Shown here: one piece after another, positions 6,887 through 14,366 of the stretch
Layout: every line of letters starts with the position of its first letter
Position numbering within the stretch: position 1 is the first letter of the stretch
Assembly: GCA_964551985.1 (NCBI GenBank)
Contig: CAZKFG010000028.1
Coordinates: 1-27,863, forward strand
Direction: 5' to 3'
Length of the DNA: 27,863 nt
Source of the DNA: CAZKFG01 sp964551985
GTDB lineage: Bacteria > Bacillota > Negativicutes > Acidaminococcales > JAISLQ01
Notes under the pieces: generated by a model
Told to the model about the DNA's origin: nothing
Database searches by the model: none
Seen by the model: the letters and a program-made list of their open reading frames with translations, nothing else
Made by a program: the position numbers and the translations under genes

Positions 6887-6915
6887 ATGCAGGGTGAAAC
6901 CGCCCTGTATTTTTT
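6887..6915 (+). terminator. Terminator after the LysM gene
   Basis: ATGCAGGG (6887-6894) pairs with CCCTGTAT (6903-6910, one G-T) and is followed by T residues to 6915. An overlapping pairing GGTTT/AAACC (6882-6886 with 6897-6901) would compete with it. Confidence 0.7.
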
Positions 6916-6918
6916 ATG

Positions 6919-6947
6919 TTTTTTTTCTATGGGTTTAATGATATAAT
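6919..6947 (+). promoter_or_regulatory. Candidate promoter of the methionine synthase operon
   Basis: A perfect TATAAT (6942-6947) lies 30 bases upstream of the TTG start. The -35 position is only a T-rich stretch. The leader would be about 24 bases, leaving no space for a cobalamin or SAM riboswitch, and I see neither. Confidence 0.45.
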
Positions 6948-6976
6948 TATTAAATATTATTATTTGAGGTGGTTGT

Positions 6977-7654
6977 TTGTTTTTATTAAAACCGATATTG
7001 CAAAAAATAGATGAAAAAGAGACCATTCGCTACAGCGGTGGGAAAAAAGATGCTGCGATTGACAAATCTTTGTTAAAAGATGTGCTAAATCAAGCGCTTA
7101 TTTATGCAAGTCCTAGCAGTGTTTGGCAGATTTATGATTATAAAAATGGCGTTGTGCAAGCTGTTGATGAGAATTATGCTATAACAAGTGAGAAGTTGTC
7201 TTTTCACTTAAATGCTTGCACAAAGGTTGTTATAATGGCAGTAACTGTTGGCAGTAGGATTGAAGATAGAGTAGGTGAACTTTTTGCCTCGTCTGATTAT
7301 GCAAAAGCAGTCCTTTTAGATGCTGCGGCAACAGCAGCAGTTGAACAAGCTGCGGATGCGGTGTGTAGTTTCATAGCCGCTGAGCAGGCAAAGCTTGGCT
7401 TTAGTATAGGGGCAAGGTTTAGTCCTGGTTATGGTGATTGGGATATAAAAGAGCAGCCTGCAATTATAAAATTGTCTTGTGCGCAGCATATAGGCGTCAG
7501 TGCTAACAAATCTTTGATGCTTATACCGCAAAAGAGTGTTACGGCAATTGTTGGTTTAAAACCTTGTCAAAATGAGCCGAAAACGAAAAAAACAGCATGT
7601 GATTCTTGTAGTCAGGTTGGTTGTCAGTATAAAAAAGGAGAGATAGAATGTTAA
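6977..7654 (+). CDS. Stand-alone MetH reactivation (activation-domain) protein
   Basis: The 225-residue protein corresponds to the C-terminal AdoMet-binding activation domain of cobalamin-dependent methionine synthase, here encoded as a separate gene. That domain supports reductive remethylation when cob(I)alamin becomes oxidised. The family hallmark RFSPGYGDWD is at 147-156, followed by IGVSANKSLMLIPQKSVTAIVG. The protein ends in a cysteine-rich tail with CDSCSQVGC that full-length MetH lacks. The TTG start is supported by GAGGTGG at 6966-6972. The gene overlaps metH by seven bases, implying translational coupling and a 1:1 complex. Confidence 0.9.
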   Translation: MFLLKPILQKIDEKETIRYSGGKKDAAIDKSLLKDVLNQALIYASPSSVWQIYDYKNGVVQAVDENYAITSEKLSFHLNACTKVVIMAVTVGSRIEDRVGELFASSDYAKAVLLDAAATAAVEQAADAVCSFIAAEQAKLGFSIGARFSPGYGDWDIKEQPAIIKLSCAQHIGVSANKSLMLIPQKSVTAIVGLKPCQNEPKTKKTACDSCSQVGCQYKKGEIEC

Positions 7655-10017
7655 AATTATTTGAAGGTGCGATGGGTACTCAACTACAAAATTTAGGTAT
7701 TGCAGACAAACCTTGTCCTGAGTATGCGTCTGTCAGTCATTTTGATAAAGTAAGCCAAATTCATAAAAATTATGTCAGCGCAGGTGCGGATATATTAGAG
7801 ACAAACACCTTTGGTGCTAACAGGCTCAAACTTGCTAATTTTGGTTTGCAAGACCAAGTGCAAAGTATTATAAAAGCTTCTGTAAAAGCGGCAAGAAGTG
7901 CTTGCGGCAAAGATACCAAAGTAGCAGGTGCAGTAGGTCCATTGGGTAAACTTATCTTTCCACTTGGCGAACTTGAGTTTGATGAGGCTGTTGATGTTTT
8001 TAAACAGCAGATAAAAGCTATGCTAGATGAAGGGGTAGATTACTTATTAATTGAAACGATTTTAGATATCCAAGAGATGAGAGCGGCAGTTATTGCGGCA
8101 AAAGAGCTTGGTTGTACTGTGCCGATAATCAGTCAATTGACATTTAATGAAGATGGTAGAACTGTAACAGGCACTGATGTTGTAACTGCGGCAACAATTT
8201 TACAAGCTCTTGGTGTCAGTATTATCGGCATGAATTGTTCACTTGGTCCTGAGCAATTGTTGCCAATTGTACGTGATTTGGCAAAGTCGACAAATCTACC
8301 TATAAGCGTTCAGCCAAATGCGGGACTTCCGACCTTAGTCGATGGCAAGACGGTTTTCCCTTTGTCACCTGATGATATGGCTTTGTGGGTACCAAAGCTT
8401 GTTGAGGCAGGTGCGAGCATTATTGGCGGTTGTTGTGGCACAACACCAGAACATATAAGAGCAATGCGAAAAGCTTTAGATGCTTGTAATGAATTAGAGC
8501 GCAAGGTAGAATCTAGCTGTGTTAGTCTAGCCTCTAGAAGCCAAGTTGTGCAACTGGGTACAGGTTGTAAAACGGTTTTAATAGGAGAGAGAATAAACCC
8601 TACCGGTAGAAAGCTTTTAGCTCAAGAATTAAAAGAAGGTAATTTGCTGACTGTTAAAAAAGATGCTATAAATCAAGTAGACTTAGGAGCAAAGGTGCTT
8701 GATGTAAATGTTGGCGTGCCGGGAGTAGACCAAGCCCAGCTTATGAAACTGCTTATGGGTGAGCTGTCAATGATTGTTGACGTTCCTTTGTGTATAGATA
8801 GTACGGATCCCAAAGTTATTGAAGCGGGACTTAGATATTTTCCCGGTCGGGCGCTAGTTAATTCAGTGAGCGGCAAACAGCCTTTGCAAGATAAAATTCT
8901 TGCTTTAGCCAAGTTTTATGGTAGTGCGGTCATAGTGCTTCCGCTTGCGGATAAACAGCTTCCATCTCTTGCAGTAGATAAGCTTGCGATTGCAAATGAT
9001 ATTGTGCAGGCGGCAAAAAAAGCTGGACTAAGTGATAATGATATTGTACTAGATGCTCTTGTTTTAACTGCTGCAACAGACGGTAAGGCACCTGGTGAGA
9101 CTTTAAAAACATTGGTTCTTTATAAAAAAACTTTTGGCTATCCTACGACAATGGGTCTTAGCAATGTTTCTTTTGGTTTACCTAACAGAGAACTTATAAA
9201 TTCTACTTTTTTTGCGATGGCGCTGGCAAGTGGTCTTGATTGCCCGATTATCAATCCGCTTGTAGAAAGCATACGAAACACTTTGTCGGCAGCTAGTGTT
9301 GTAAATGGTCAAGATAGTCAAGGGGTTGTTTTTAGTCATAACTATTCAGGTCAAGCAAAAGAAGAAGTAAAAGTAGCTGTCGATCAAGATGTTCTTTGCT
9401 CTTTGCAAGAAGCTGTCATTCGTGGTCAAAAAGAGCTTGCTGCAAAGCTTGCTGCTGATGCTTATTTACAAGGACATTTGCCGATGGATATTGCCAATGG
9501 TTCTTTGACTGTGGCAATGGAGAAGGTTGGAGAAAAATTTTCTTGTGGTAAAGCCTTTTTGCCGCAAGTAATGCTATCAGCCGAAGCGATGAAAAGTGCT
9601 TTTGATGCGCTACGTGCTAATTTGAAAGCTGACGAAGCTATTAATAGTCTTGGCAAAGTTGTTCTTGCTACAGTTGAAGGGGATATTCATGATTTAGGTA
9701 AAAATATTGTCGCAACCCTTTTGTCTAACAGTGGTTTTACTGTGATTGATTTAGGTAAAGATGTTCCAGCAAGTAAGGTTATAAAAGCGGTAAAAGAACA
9801 CAAACCAGATATTGTCGGGCTTTGTGCTTTGATGACAACAACCTTGCCAGCTATGGATGAATGTATAGCTTTTTTAAAACAAGATAATTTTTCCGGTGGG
9901 ATAATGGTTGGGGGTGCGGTATTAACTCAAGATTATGCCGATAAAATAGGTGCTGATATGTACTCTAAAGACGGTATAAAAGCGGTTGATTTAGCAAAGA
10001 AATGGCTTAAAATATAA
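7648..10017 (+). CDS. metH: Cobalamin-dependent methionine synthase, lacking the activation domain
   Basis: This 789-residue cytosolic enzyme moves a methyl group from methyltetrahydrofolate to homocysteine through cobalamin. Domains in order: homocysteine-binding barrel (about 1-285) with zinc cysteines in GMNCSLGP (near 197) and GGCCGTT (near 261-262); pterin-binding barrel (about 310-570) starting at IGERINPTGRK; a helical cobalamin cap (about 585-665); and the Rossmann cobalamin domain with DIHDLGKNIV (near 679), whose His is the lower cobalt ligand. E. coli MetH has about 1,227 residues; the missing 350 or so are the activation domain, supplied by the upstream gene. The SD AAGGAGAG precedes the ATG. 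MetF is not present in the window. Confidence 0.96.
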   Translation: MLKLFEGAMGTQLQNLGIADKPCPEYASVSHFDKVSQIHKNYVSAGADILETNTFGANRLKLANFGLQDQVQSIIKASVKAARSACGKDTKVAGAVGPLGKLIFPLGELEFDEAVDVFKQQIKAMLDEGVDYLLIETILDIQEMRAAVIAAKELGCTVPIISQLTFNEDGRTVTGTDVVTAATILQALGVSIIGMNCSLGPEQLLPIVRDLAKSTNLPISVQPNAGLPTLVDGKTVFPLSPDDMALWVPKLVEAGASIIGGCCGTTPEHIRAMRKALDACNELERKVESSCVSLASRSQVVQLGTGCKTVLIGERINPTGRKLLAQELKEGNLLTVKKDAINQVDLGAKVLDVNVGVPGVDQAQLMKLLMGELSMIVDVPLCIDSTDPKVIEAGLRYFPGRALVNSVSGKQPLQDKILALAKFYGSAVIVLPLADKQLPSLAVDKLAIANDIVQAAKKAGLSDNDIVLDALVLTAATDGKAPGETLKTLVLYKKTFGYPTTMGLSNVSFGLPNRELINSTFFAMALASGLDCPIINPLVESIRNTLSAASVVNGQDSQGVVFSHNYSGQAKEEVKVAVDQDVLCSLQEAVIRGQKELAAKLAADAYLQGHLPMDIANGSLTVAMEKVGEKFSCGKAFLPQVMLSAEAMKSAFDALRANLKADEAINSLGKVVLATVEGDIHDLGKNIVATLLSNSGFTVIDLGKDVPASKVIKAVKEHKPDIVGLCALMTTTLPAMDECIAFLKQDNFSGGIMVGGAVLTQDYADKIGADMYSKDGIKAVDLAKKWLKI

Positions 10018-10021
10018 AAGT

Positions 10022-10064
10022 AAAACTCAAATGATGGGAAAATTTTTCCAACATTTGAGTTTTT
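10022..10064 (+). terminator. Terminator after metH
   Basis: Arms 10022-10033 and 10052-10063 form a 12-bp stem. After one A-A mismatch the inner segment pairs further, and T residues close the element. Confidence 0.85.
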
Positions 10065-10080
10065 GTATTGATAATTACGA

Positions 10081-10110
10081 AAAAAGCTTTTGCAAACATA
10101 AGCTTTTTTA
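10081..10110. terminator. Second, symmetric hairpin between metH and the symporter gene
   Basis: AAAAAAGCTT (10081-10090) and AAGCTTTTTT (10101-10110) are perfect 10-bp arms with A- and T-runs at the ends, so it could terminate on either strand. It may instead act in the symporter leader, because a possible -35 (TTGCAA, 10091-10096) lies in its loop. No glycine riboswitch, which often precedes this transporter family, is visible. Confidence 0.6.
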
Positions 10111-10173
10111 TGTAAACTAATAATGTATATTAAATTTTTATGCAGTGAAACTTGTAGTAAGGAGTTAGATGTT

Positions 10174-11526
10174 ATGGAGAGATTAAACGCTCTTTTAGGA
10201 GAAATTGGTAATGTCATCTGGGGACCACCAATGCTAATTTTATTGGTTGGAACAGGTATTTACCTTACGATTATATTAGGTGGTTTGCAGTTTAAAACTT
10301 TAGGTTACGCTCTAAAACTTGCCTTTAGCAAACAGTCAAAAGCTGATTCAGAGCACGAGGGTGATATTTCACATTTTAAGTCTTTGATGACAGCACTTGC
10401 GGCAACTATTGGGACAGGTAACATTGCAGGCGTTTCCACTGCTATTGTTTCAGGCGGACCAGGTGCTTTGTTTTGGATGTGGGTAACTGCAATTGTTGGC
10501 ATGGCAACTAAATATGCTGAGGCTATTTTGGCAGTTAAATACCGCGTTAAAGATGAAAAAGGCGAGATGTCAGGCGGTCCTATGTATTTTTTGGATAAAG
10601 GACTAAATATGCCAACTCTTGGCTGGTTGTTTGCTTTTTTTGGTGTTGTGGCATCGTTTGGGATAGGCAATTTGGTGCAGGTAAATTCGGTAGCTGATGC
10701 TATAAGTGAAAGTTTTGGCGTAGCTCCTTTGATCTCTGGAATAGTAATGGCTATTTTCACCGCAGCGGTTGTAATCGGTGGCATAAAAAGCATAGGTACA
10801 ATAACAGGTTATATGGTGCCGTTTATGGCAGTGATATATGTTGTTGGTGGTCTTTTGATAATACTTTTAAATATTGACAAAGTTCCTGCGGCGATAGCGA
10901 TTATTTTTTCAGATGCCTTTACGGGTCAAGCTGTGGCAGGTGGTGCAATTGGTACGGTTATTCGCTATGGTGTCGCTCGTGGAGTTTTTTCTAATGAAGC
11001 AGGACTTGGTTCAGCTCCTATTGCGGCGGCAGCAGCAAAAACAGATTATCCGGGTAGACAAGCGCTTGTATCTATGACAGGTACTTTTATAGATACTATT
11101 ATTGTCTGCTCTATAACAGGTATTGCCGTTGTTATGACAGGTTTGTGGAATGACGGTTCAGTTAAAGGTGCGGCACTTACAACAAGGGCGTTTCAAGATT
11201 TGCTGCCAGGTGAATTTAGTGGTTTGATTGTAACTTTGGGCTTGATTTTATTTTCTTATACAACTGTACTTGGCTGGTGTTATTATGGCGAAAAATGTTT
11301 AGAGTATATAGCCGGAGTTGTGGCAGTTAAGTATTATAGAATTATTTTTTCCTTTGTCATTGTATTTGGTGCCACTATGAAATTAGAAACAGTTTGGAAT
11401 ATAGCAGATATTTTTAACGGCTTTATGGCAGTGCCGAATTTAATTGGGTTACTTTTGCTATCTAAGGTTGTTGTCAGTGAATCTAAAATGTTTGAAAAAA
11501 TCAGACGCAGTGAGAAAATTAAGTAA
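10174..11526 (+). CDS. Alanine/glycine:cation (Na+) symporter, AGCS family
   Basis: This 450-residue inner-membrane protein imports alanine, glycine or D-alanine with Na+ (AGCS, AlsT/DagA-like). About ten to eleven hydrophobic segments are present, and the family signature GTGNIAGVSTAIVSGGPGA followed by FWMWVTA is clear, as is FSNEAGLGSAPIAAAAAKT in the middle. I chose ATG 10174, with AAGGAG at 10159-10164; a longer frame from 10123 would add 17 residues without an SD. The gene stands alone between terminators. Which small amino acid is preferred cannot be read from the sequence. Confidence 0.93.
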   Translation: MERLNALLGEIGNVIWGPPMLILLVGTGIYLTIILGGLQFKTLGYALKLAFSKQSKADSEHEGDISHFKSLMTALAATIGTGNIAGVSTAIVSGGPGALFWMWVTAIVGMATKYAEAILAVKYRVKDEKGEMSGGPMYFLDKGLNMPTLGWLFAFFGVVASFGIGNLVQVNSVADAISESFGVAPLISGIVMAIFTAAVVIGGIKSIGTITGYMVPFMAVIYVVGGLLIILLNIDKVPAAIAIIFSDAFTGQAVAGGAIGTVIRYGVARGVFSNEAGLGSAPIAAAAAKTDYPGRQALVSMTGTFIDTIIVCSITGIAVVMTGLWNDGSVKGAALTTRAFQDLLPGEFSGLIVTLGLILFSYTTVLGWCYYGEKCLEYIAGVVAVKYYRIIFSFVIVFGATMKLETVWNIADIFNGFMAVPNLIGLLLLSKVVVSESKMFEKIRRSEKIK

Positions 11527-11542
11527 TTATATATTGAATTTT

Positions 11543-11588
11543 AAAAAGCGTGCTTATAATGCAAAAGGCAATATGAGTACTCTTTTTT
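11543..11588 (+). terminator. Terminator after the symporter gene
   Basis: Arms 11550-11562 and 11568-11580 pair in 12 of 13 positions (two G-T) around AAAAG; an upstream A-run and downstream TCTTTTTT complete the element. Confidence 0.8.
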
Positions 11589-11610
11589 ATTCATTTTTGT
11601 TATAAACTTA

Positions 11611-11639
11611 TTGAAAGAGTTTACAACCTGCTATATAAT
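11611..11639 (+). promoter_or_regulatory. Promoter of the pgaABCD operon
   Basis: TTGAAA (11611-11616) and a perfect TATAAT (11634-11639) are spaced by 17 bases, making this one of the best sigma-A matches in the window. The last bases of the -10 are the first unit of the trinucleotide repeat. The leader would be about 55 bases. Confidence 0.75.
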
Positions 11640-11656
11640 AATAATAATAATAATAA
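11634..11656 (+). repeat. (AAT)n microsatellite spanning the -10 and start site of pgaA
   Basis: Six uninterrupted AAT units (11637-11654) follow TAT, so the tract starts inside the -10 box and covers the expected transcription start (about 11646). Tracts of this kind can change unit number by slipped-strand mispairing. Confidence 0.85.
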
Positions 11657-11701
11657 ATTACTATATGCCTATGATTTGCAATTTAATATGGAGGATTGTA
11701 A

Positions 11702-14353
11702 ATGAATAAATATGGCTTTAAAGCTAAGGCTTTAAAAAAATATTTTATTAACTGTTGTGCAGCATTTTTGCTATATAGCTTATGGGGGCAGAATTTTGTT
11801 TTGGCTCAAGAGGTAGGTCTTTTAGAGCAAAAAAGGCAAAAAGCTGTACTTATGGCGCGAGCTGGTGATTATGCTAATGCTATTGCTATTTTCGAACAAG
11901 ATCTGAATGTTAATTCTTCTCTTGCCAGTGATGATATTGTCTTTGATTATATAGATATTTTAAATTGGGCCGGTGACGATGCTAAAGTTATAGCTTTGTA
12001 TGAAAACCGCTATGCTGCAGTGCCAGGAAAAGTGGACGGCTACACAATAAGACTTATTGCAGGCTCGTATTATCGTCAGAGGCAATTTGTAAAAGCGCAA
12101 AAGTTGTATAAGCTTGGTCTAGAAAATAAAGATAAGATAAGTAATATAGGCTTTGAAAAAACACAGTTGTGGCTTGGAGAAAAAAACTTTGACAGTGATG
12201 GGATAAGTGTTGATGCAGCTCGCGAATATGCAGTGGAATTGGCTAGGTTAAATAGTTTTAATAAAGCTATAAAAATTATGACCAGTTTAATTGAAAATAA
12301 TCCTTCTGATAAGTTGCTTTACTATGATTTGATTTCTATATATAGCTGGTCAGGTCAAGAGGACAAGGCTATGGTGTTATATGAAACTTTCCTTGCAGAT
12401 AAAGTGCAGCAGATGCCGATTTTTGCCCAAAAAACTGTTGCTGGTATTTATCTGTCTTTAGGAAAGTATCAAGAGGCACAAAAACTTTACCTTCTGGCGT
12501 ATGCCAAGGGTGATGAAACGGCACTTTTAGCTTCGGCTCAGGTAGACGCACGTATTGGTAACGTTAGCGAGGCTATGGCGGTTTTAGATAATATTGTTAA
12601 AAACAATCCAAATGATTATAATACTTATGTTATGCGTGCAAATACTTATATGTATGCAGGTCTATATACTGATGCAAGCAAGGATTATGATAAGGCTTTG
12701 TCACTTGTTGATGCTGATAATGTTGCAACAATAGGGCAGATAATATCTACAAAAGCAGCTTTTTTTATTAGGGCTTCAGAATTTGCAGAGGCTCGTGATT
12801 TGTTAGAGCCGTATGTAAAAAATAATACGGCAACTGCTTTTATGCAAGCGGATTATATTGTTTGCTTGCAGGGTACTGGTGAATATTCTAAAGCTGTTTT
12901 GATGGGCGAGGGTATGTGGGTTGATAAAACCAATGTTCCAACATATGGCTTAAGGGCCTTAGCAGATTGCTATTTGCGGCTTAAAAATTACTCTAAGGCT
13001 TTAGAGTATCATAAGCTGGTAATTGCTAGAAATACTCCTGATAAACGTCTATCCATGCTCAGCTATGCTTATTGTTTGGCGGCTACAAATAAAGTAGCTG
13101 AGGCTAAGGTTGTTTATTCTAGGCTTGTAGAAGAATTTCCGATAGCTAAAACAATAGTTTCAGGTGATGCTAAAGGTCTTTTTGAACGAGGACGCTTTCA
13201 TGCTGGTAAAGCAGTATTTAAAACACTTATTGACAATGATGCAGCCTACGGACCTTACAGAGAACAGTTTGCTTTTAAGCTTTATACAAATGCTATGCCA
13301 AGAGAAGCTTATAGAGAATATAAAAAATTAACCAAATATACAGCATTTAAAGAAATTGGCTATGCTGGTATGGTACAAAGTGCAATAGACTTTGGCGATT
13401 ATAAAGCTGCAAGAGAAGCATTAAAAGAACTTGATAAATATGATACAGGTAGCAAAGAAGCGATTGAAGCTAGGAAAGCATGGGTAAATAGATGGCGTGG
13501 CTCGCTTGGTATGAATAGCAGTCTTTTTAATAATTATCAAGGGAAAGATTATAAAACGTTTAATCTTTGGCTAGAGACGGATATTGGCGATTCGTGGCGT
13601 TTTTTGGCTGATGTGTCTAGTGGTAATTATAAAGAAGATCCATACAGACAAAGTATAGACTCTGTAAGTTCTGGACTTAGCTATGTTGGCTATAATTTTG
13701 ATATAAAAGTTTTAGGTAGTTTTAATAGAACTGATGTAGATAACAATGGCTACAGATTAAATGCAAGATACTTTTTAAATGATTTTTTCTGGATTGGGAT
13801 AGATACCCAAAAAGCCAATGTTACAGCACCTAGGGCACTTGCTCATCAGATAATGGATACGTCAAAAACCATCTCTATAAATCGCAGAGTAGGCGCTAAA
13901 GACTATTATTCGTTTAGTTATCTTTGGGATGAGTATTCGGATAACAATCGCAATAGAGGATTTAATATAAGATTTTCTCATACATCTTTGGCTACTGACA
14001 AAAAGGAAATAAGCTGGTATATAACATCTAGCCAATACAACTGGAAGTTTGAATCGCCATATTACGACTCGCCAGCAAGAAGGGTAAGTTATGGACCAGG
14101 TTTTAAAATCAGATGGATAACGCCAAGAGTTGGTTATATAGATTTTGTAGCAGAGCTAAATTCTAGCTATGATTTGCCTGACAAGACAGATTTTACGCCA
14201 TTTTTCAGATTGGAAAAAGGTTGGCAGCTTAGTGCTAAATCCACTTTGGCTGTTGGCATAGAATATGGCGCTAGAACAAATAGAACACAAAATAACAACA
14301 ATTTGAATTTTGGCTACAGGCAAATAGATATAAGATATTATTTGTCGTGGTAA
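11702..14353 (+). CDS. pgaA: PgaA-like outer-membrane PNAG export porin
   Basis: The 883-residue protein has a signal peptide (cleavage near residue 35, after VLAQ), a long helical TPR region (about 40-580; many repeats with A, Y and L spacing) and a C-terminal beta-barrel (about 595-883) that ends in Trp, as outer-membrane proteins tend to. The layout equals E. coli PgaA (807 residues): the periplasmic TPR domain binds deacetylated poly-N-acetylglucosamine and the barrel exports it. Gram-positive icaADBC systems have no such protein, so this supports a diderm cell. The SD GGAGG lies seven bases before the ATG. It is the first gene of pgaABCD, and the barrel sequence itself is divergent. Confidence 0.88.
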   Translation: MNKYGFKAKALKKYFINCCAAFLLYSLWGQNFVLAQEVGLLEQKRQKAVLMARAGDYANAIAIFEQDLNVNSSLASDDIVFDYIDILNWAGDDAKVIALYENRYAAVPGKVDGYTIRLIAGSYYRQRQFVKAQKLYKLGLENKDKISNIGFEKTQLWLGEKNFDSDGISVDAAREYAVELARLNSFNKAIKIMTSLIENNPSDKLLYYDLISIYSWSGQEDKAMVLYETFLADKVQQMPIFAQKTVAGIYLSLGKYQEAQKLYLLAYAKGDETALLASAQVDARIGNVSEAMAVLDNIVKNNPNDYNTYVMRANTYMYAGLYTDASKDYDKALSLVDADNVATIGQIISTKAAFFIRASEFAEARDLLEPYVKNNTATAFMQADYIVCLQGTGEYSKAVLMGEGMWVDKTNVPTYGLRALADCYLRLKNYSKALEYHKLVIARNTPDKRLSMLSYAYCLAATNKVAEAKVVYSRLVEEFPIAKTIVSGDAKGLFERGRFHAGKAVFKTLIDNDAAYGPYREQFAFKLYTNAMPREAYREYKKLTKYTAFKEIGYAGMVQSAIDFGDYKAAREALKELDKYDTGSKEAIEARKAWVNRWRGSLGMNSSLFNNYQGKDYKTFNLWLETDIGDSWRFLADVSSGNYKEDPYRQSIDSVSSGLSYVGYNFDIKVLGSFNRTDVDNNGYRLNARYFLNDFFWIGIDTQKANVTAPRALAHQIMDTSKTISINRRVGAKDYYSFSYLWDEYSDNNRNRGFNIRFSHTSLATDKKEISWYITSSQYNWKFESPYYDSPARRVSYGPGFKIRWITPRVGYIDFVAELNSSYDLPDKTDFTPFFRLEKGWQLSAKSTLAVGIEYGARTNRTQNNNNLNFGYRQIDIRYYLSW

Positions 14354-14366
14354 AGAGGGCTTTAAT

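Noticed and set aside
6833..6976. A possible riboswitch (cobalamin or SAM) before the methionine synthase genes
   Set aside because: The hairpin at 6887-6915 is followed by a new TATAAT, and I see no B12 box or SAM-I core; a simple terminator of the LysM gene explains it.
10065..10173. A glycine riboswitch before the AGCS symporter gene
   Set aside because: The space is too short and lacks the aptamer core; only a symmetric hairpin is present.
10305..10793. A 162-codon open frame on the minus strand within the symporter gene
   Set aside because: It lies wholly inside a clear AGCS gene and has low-complexity composition typical of an antisense shadow.
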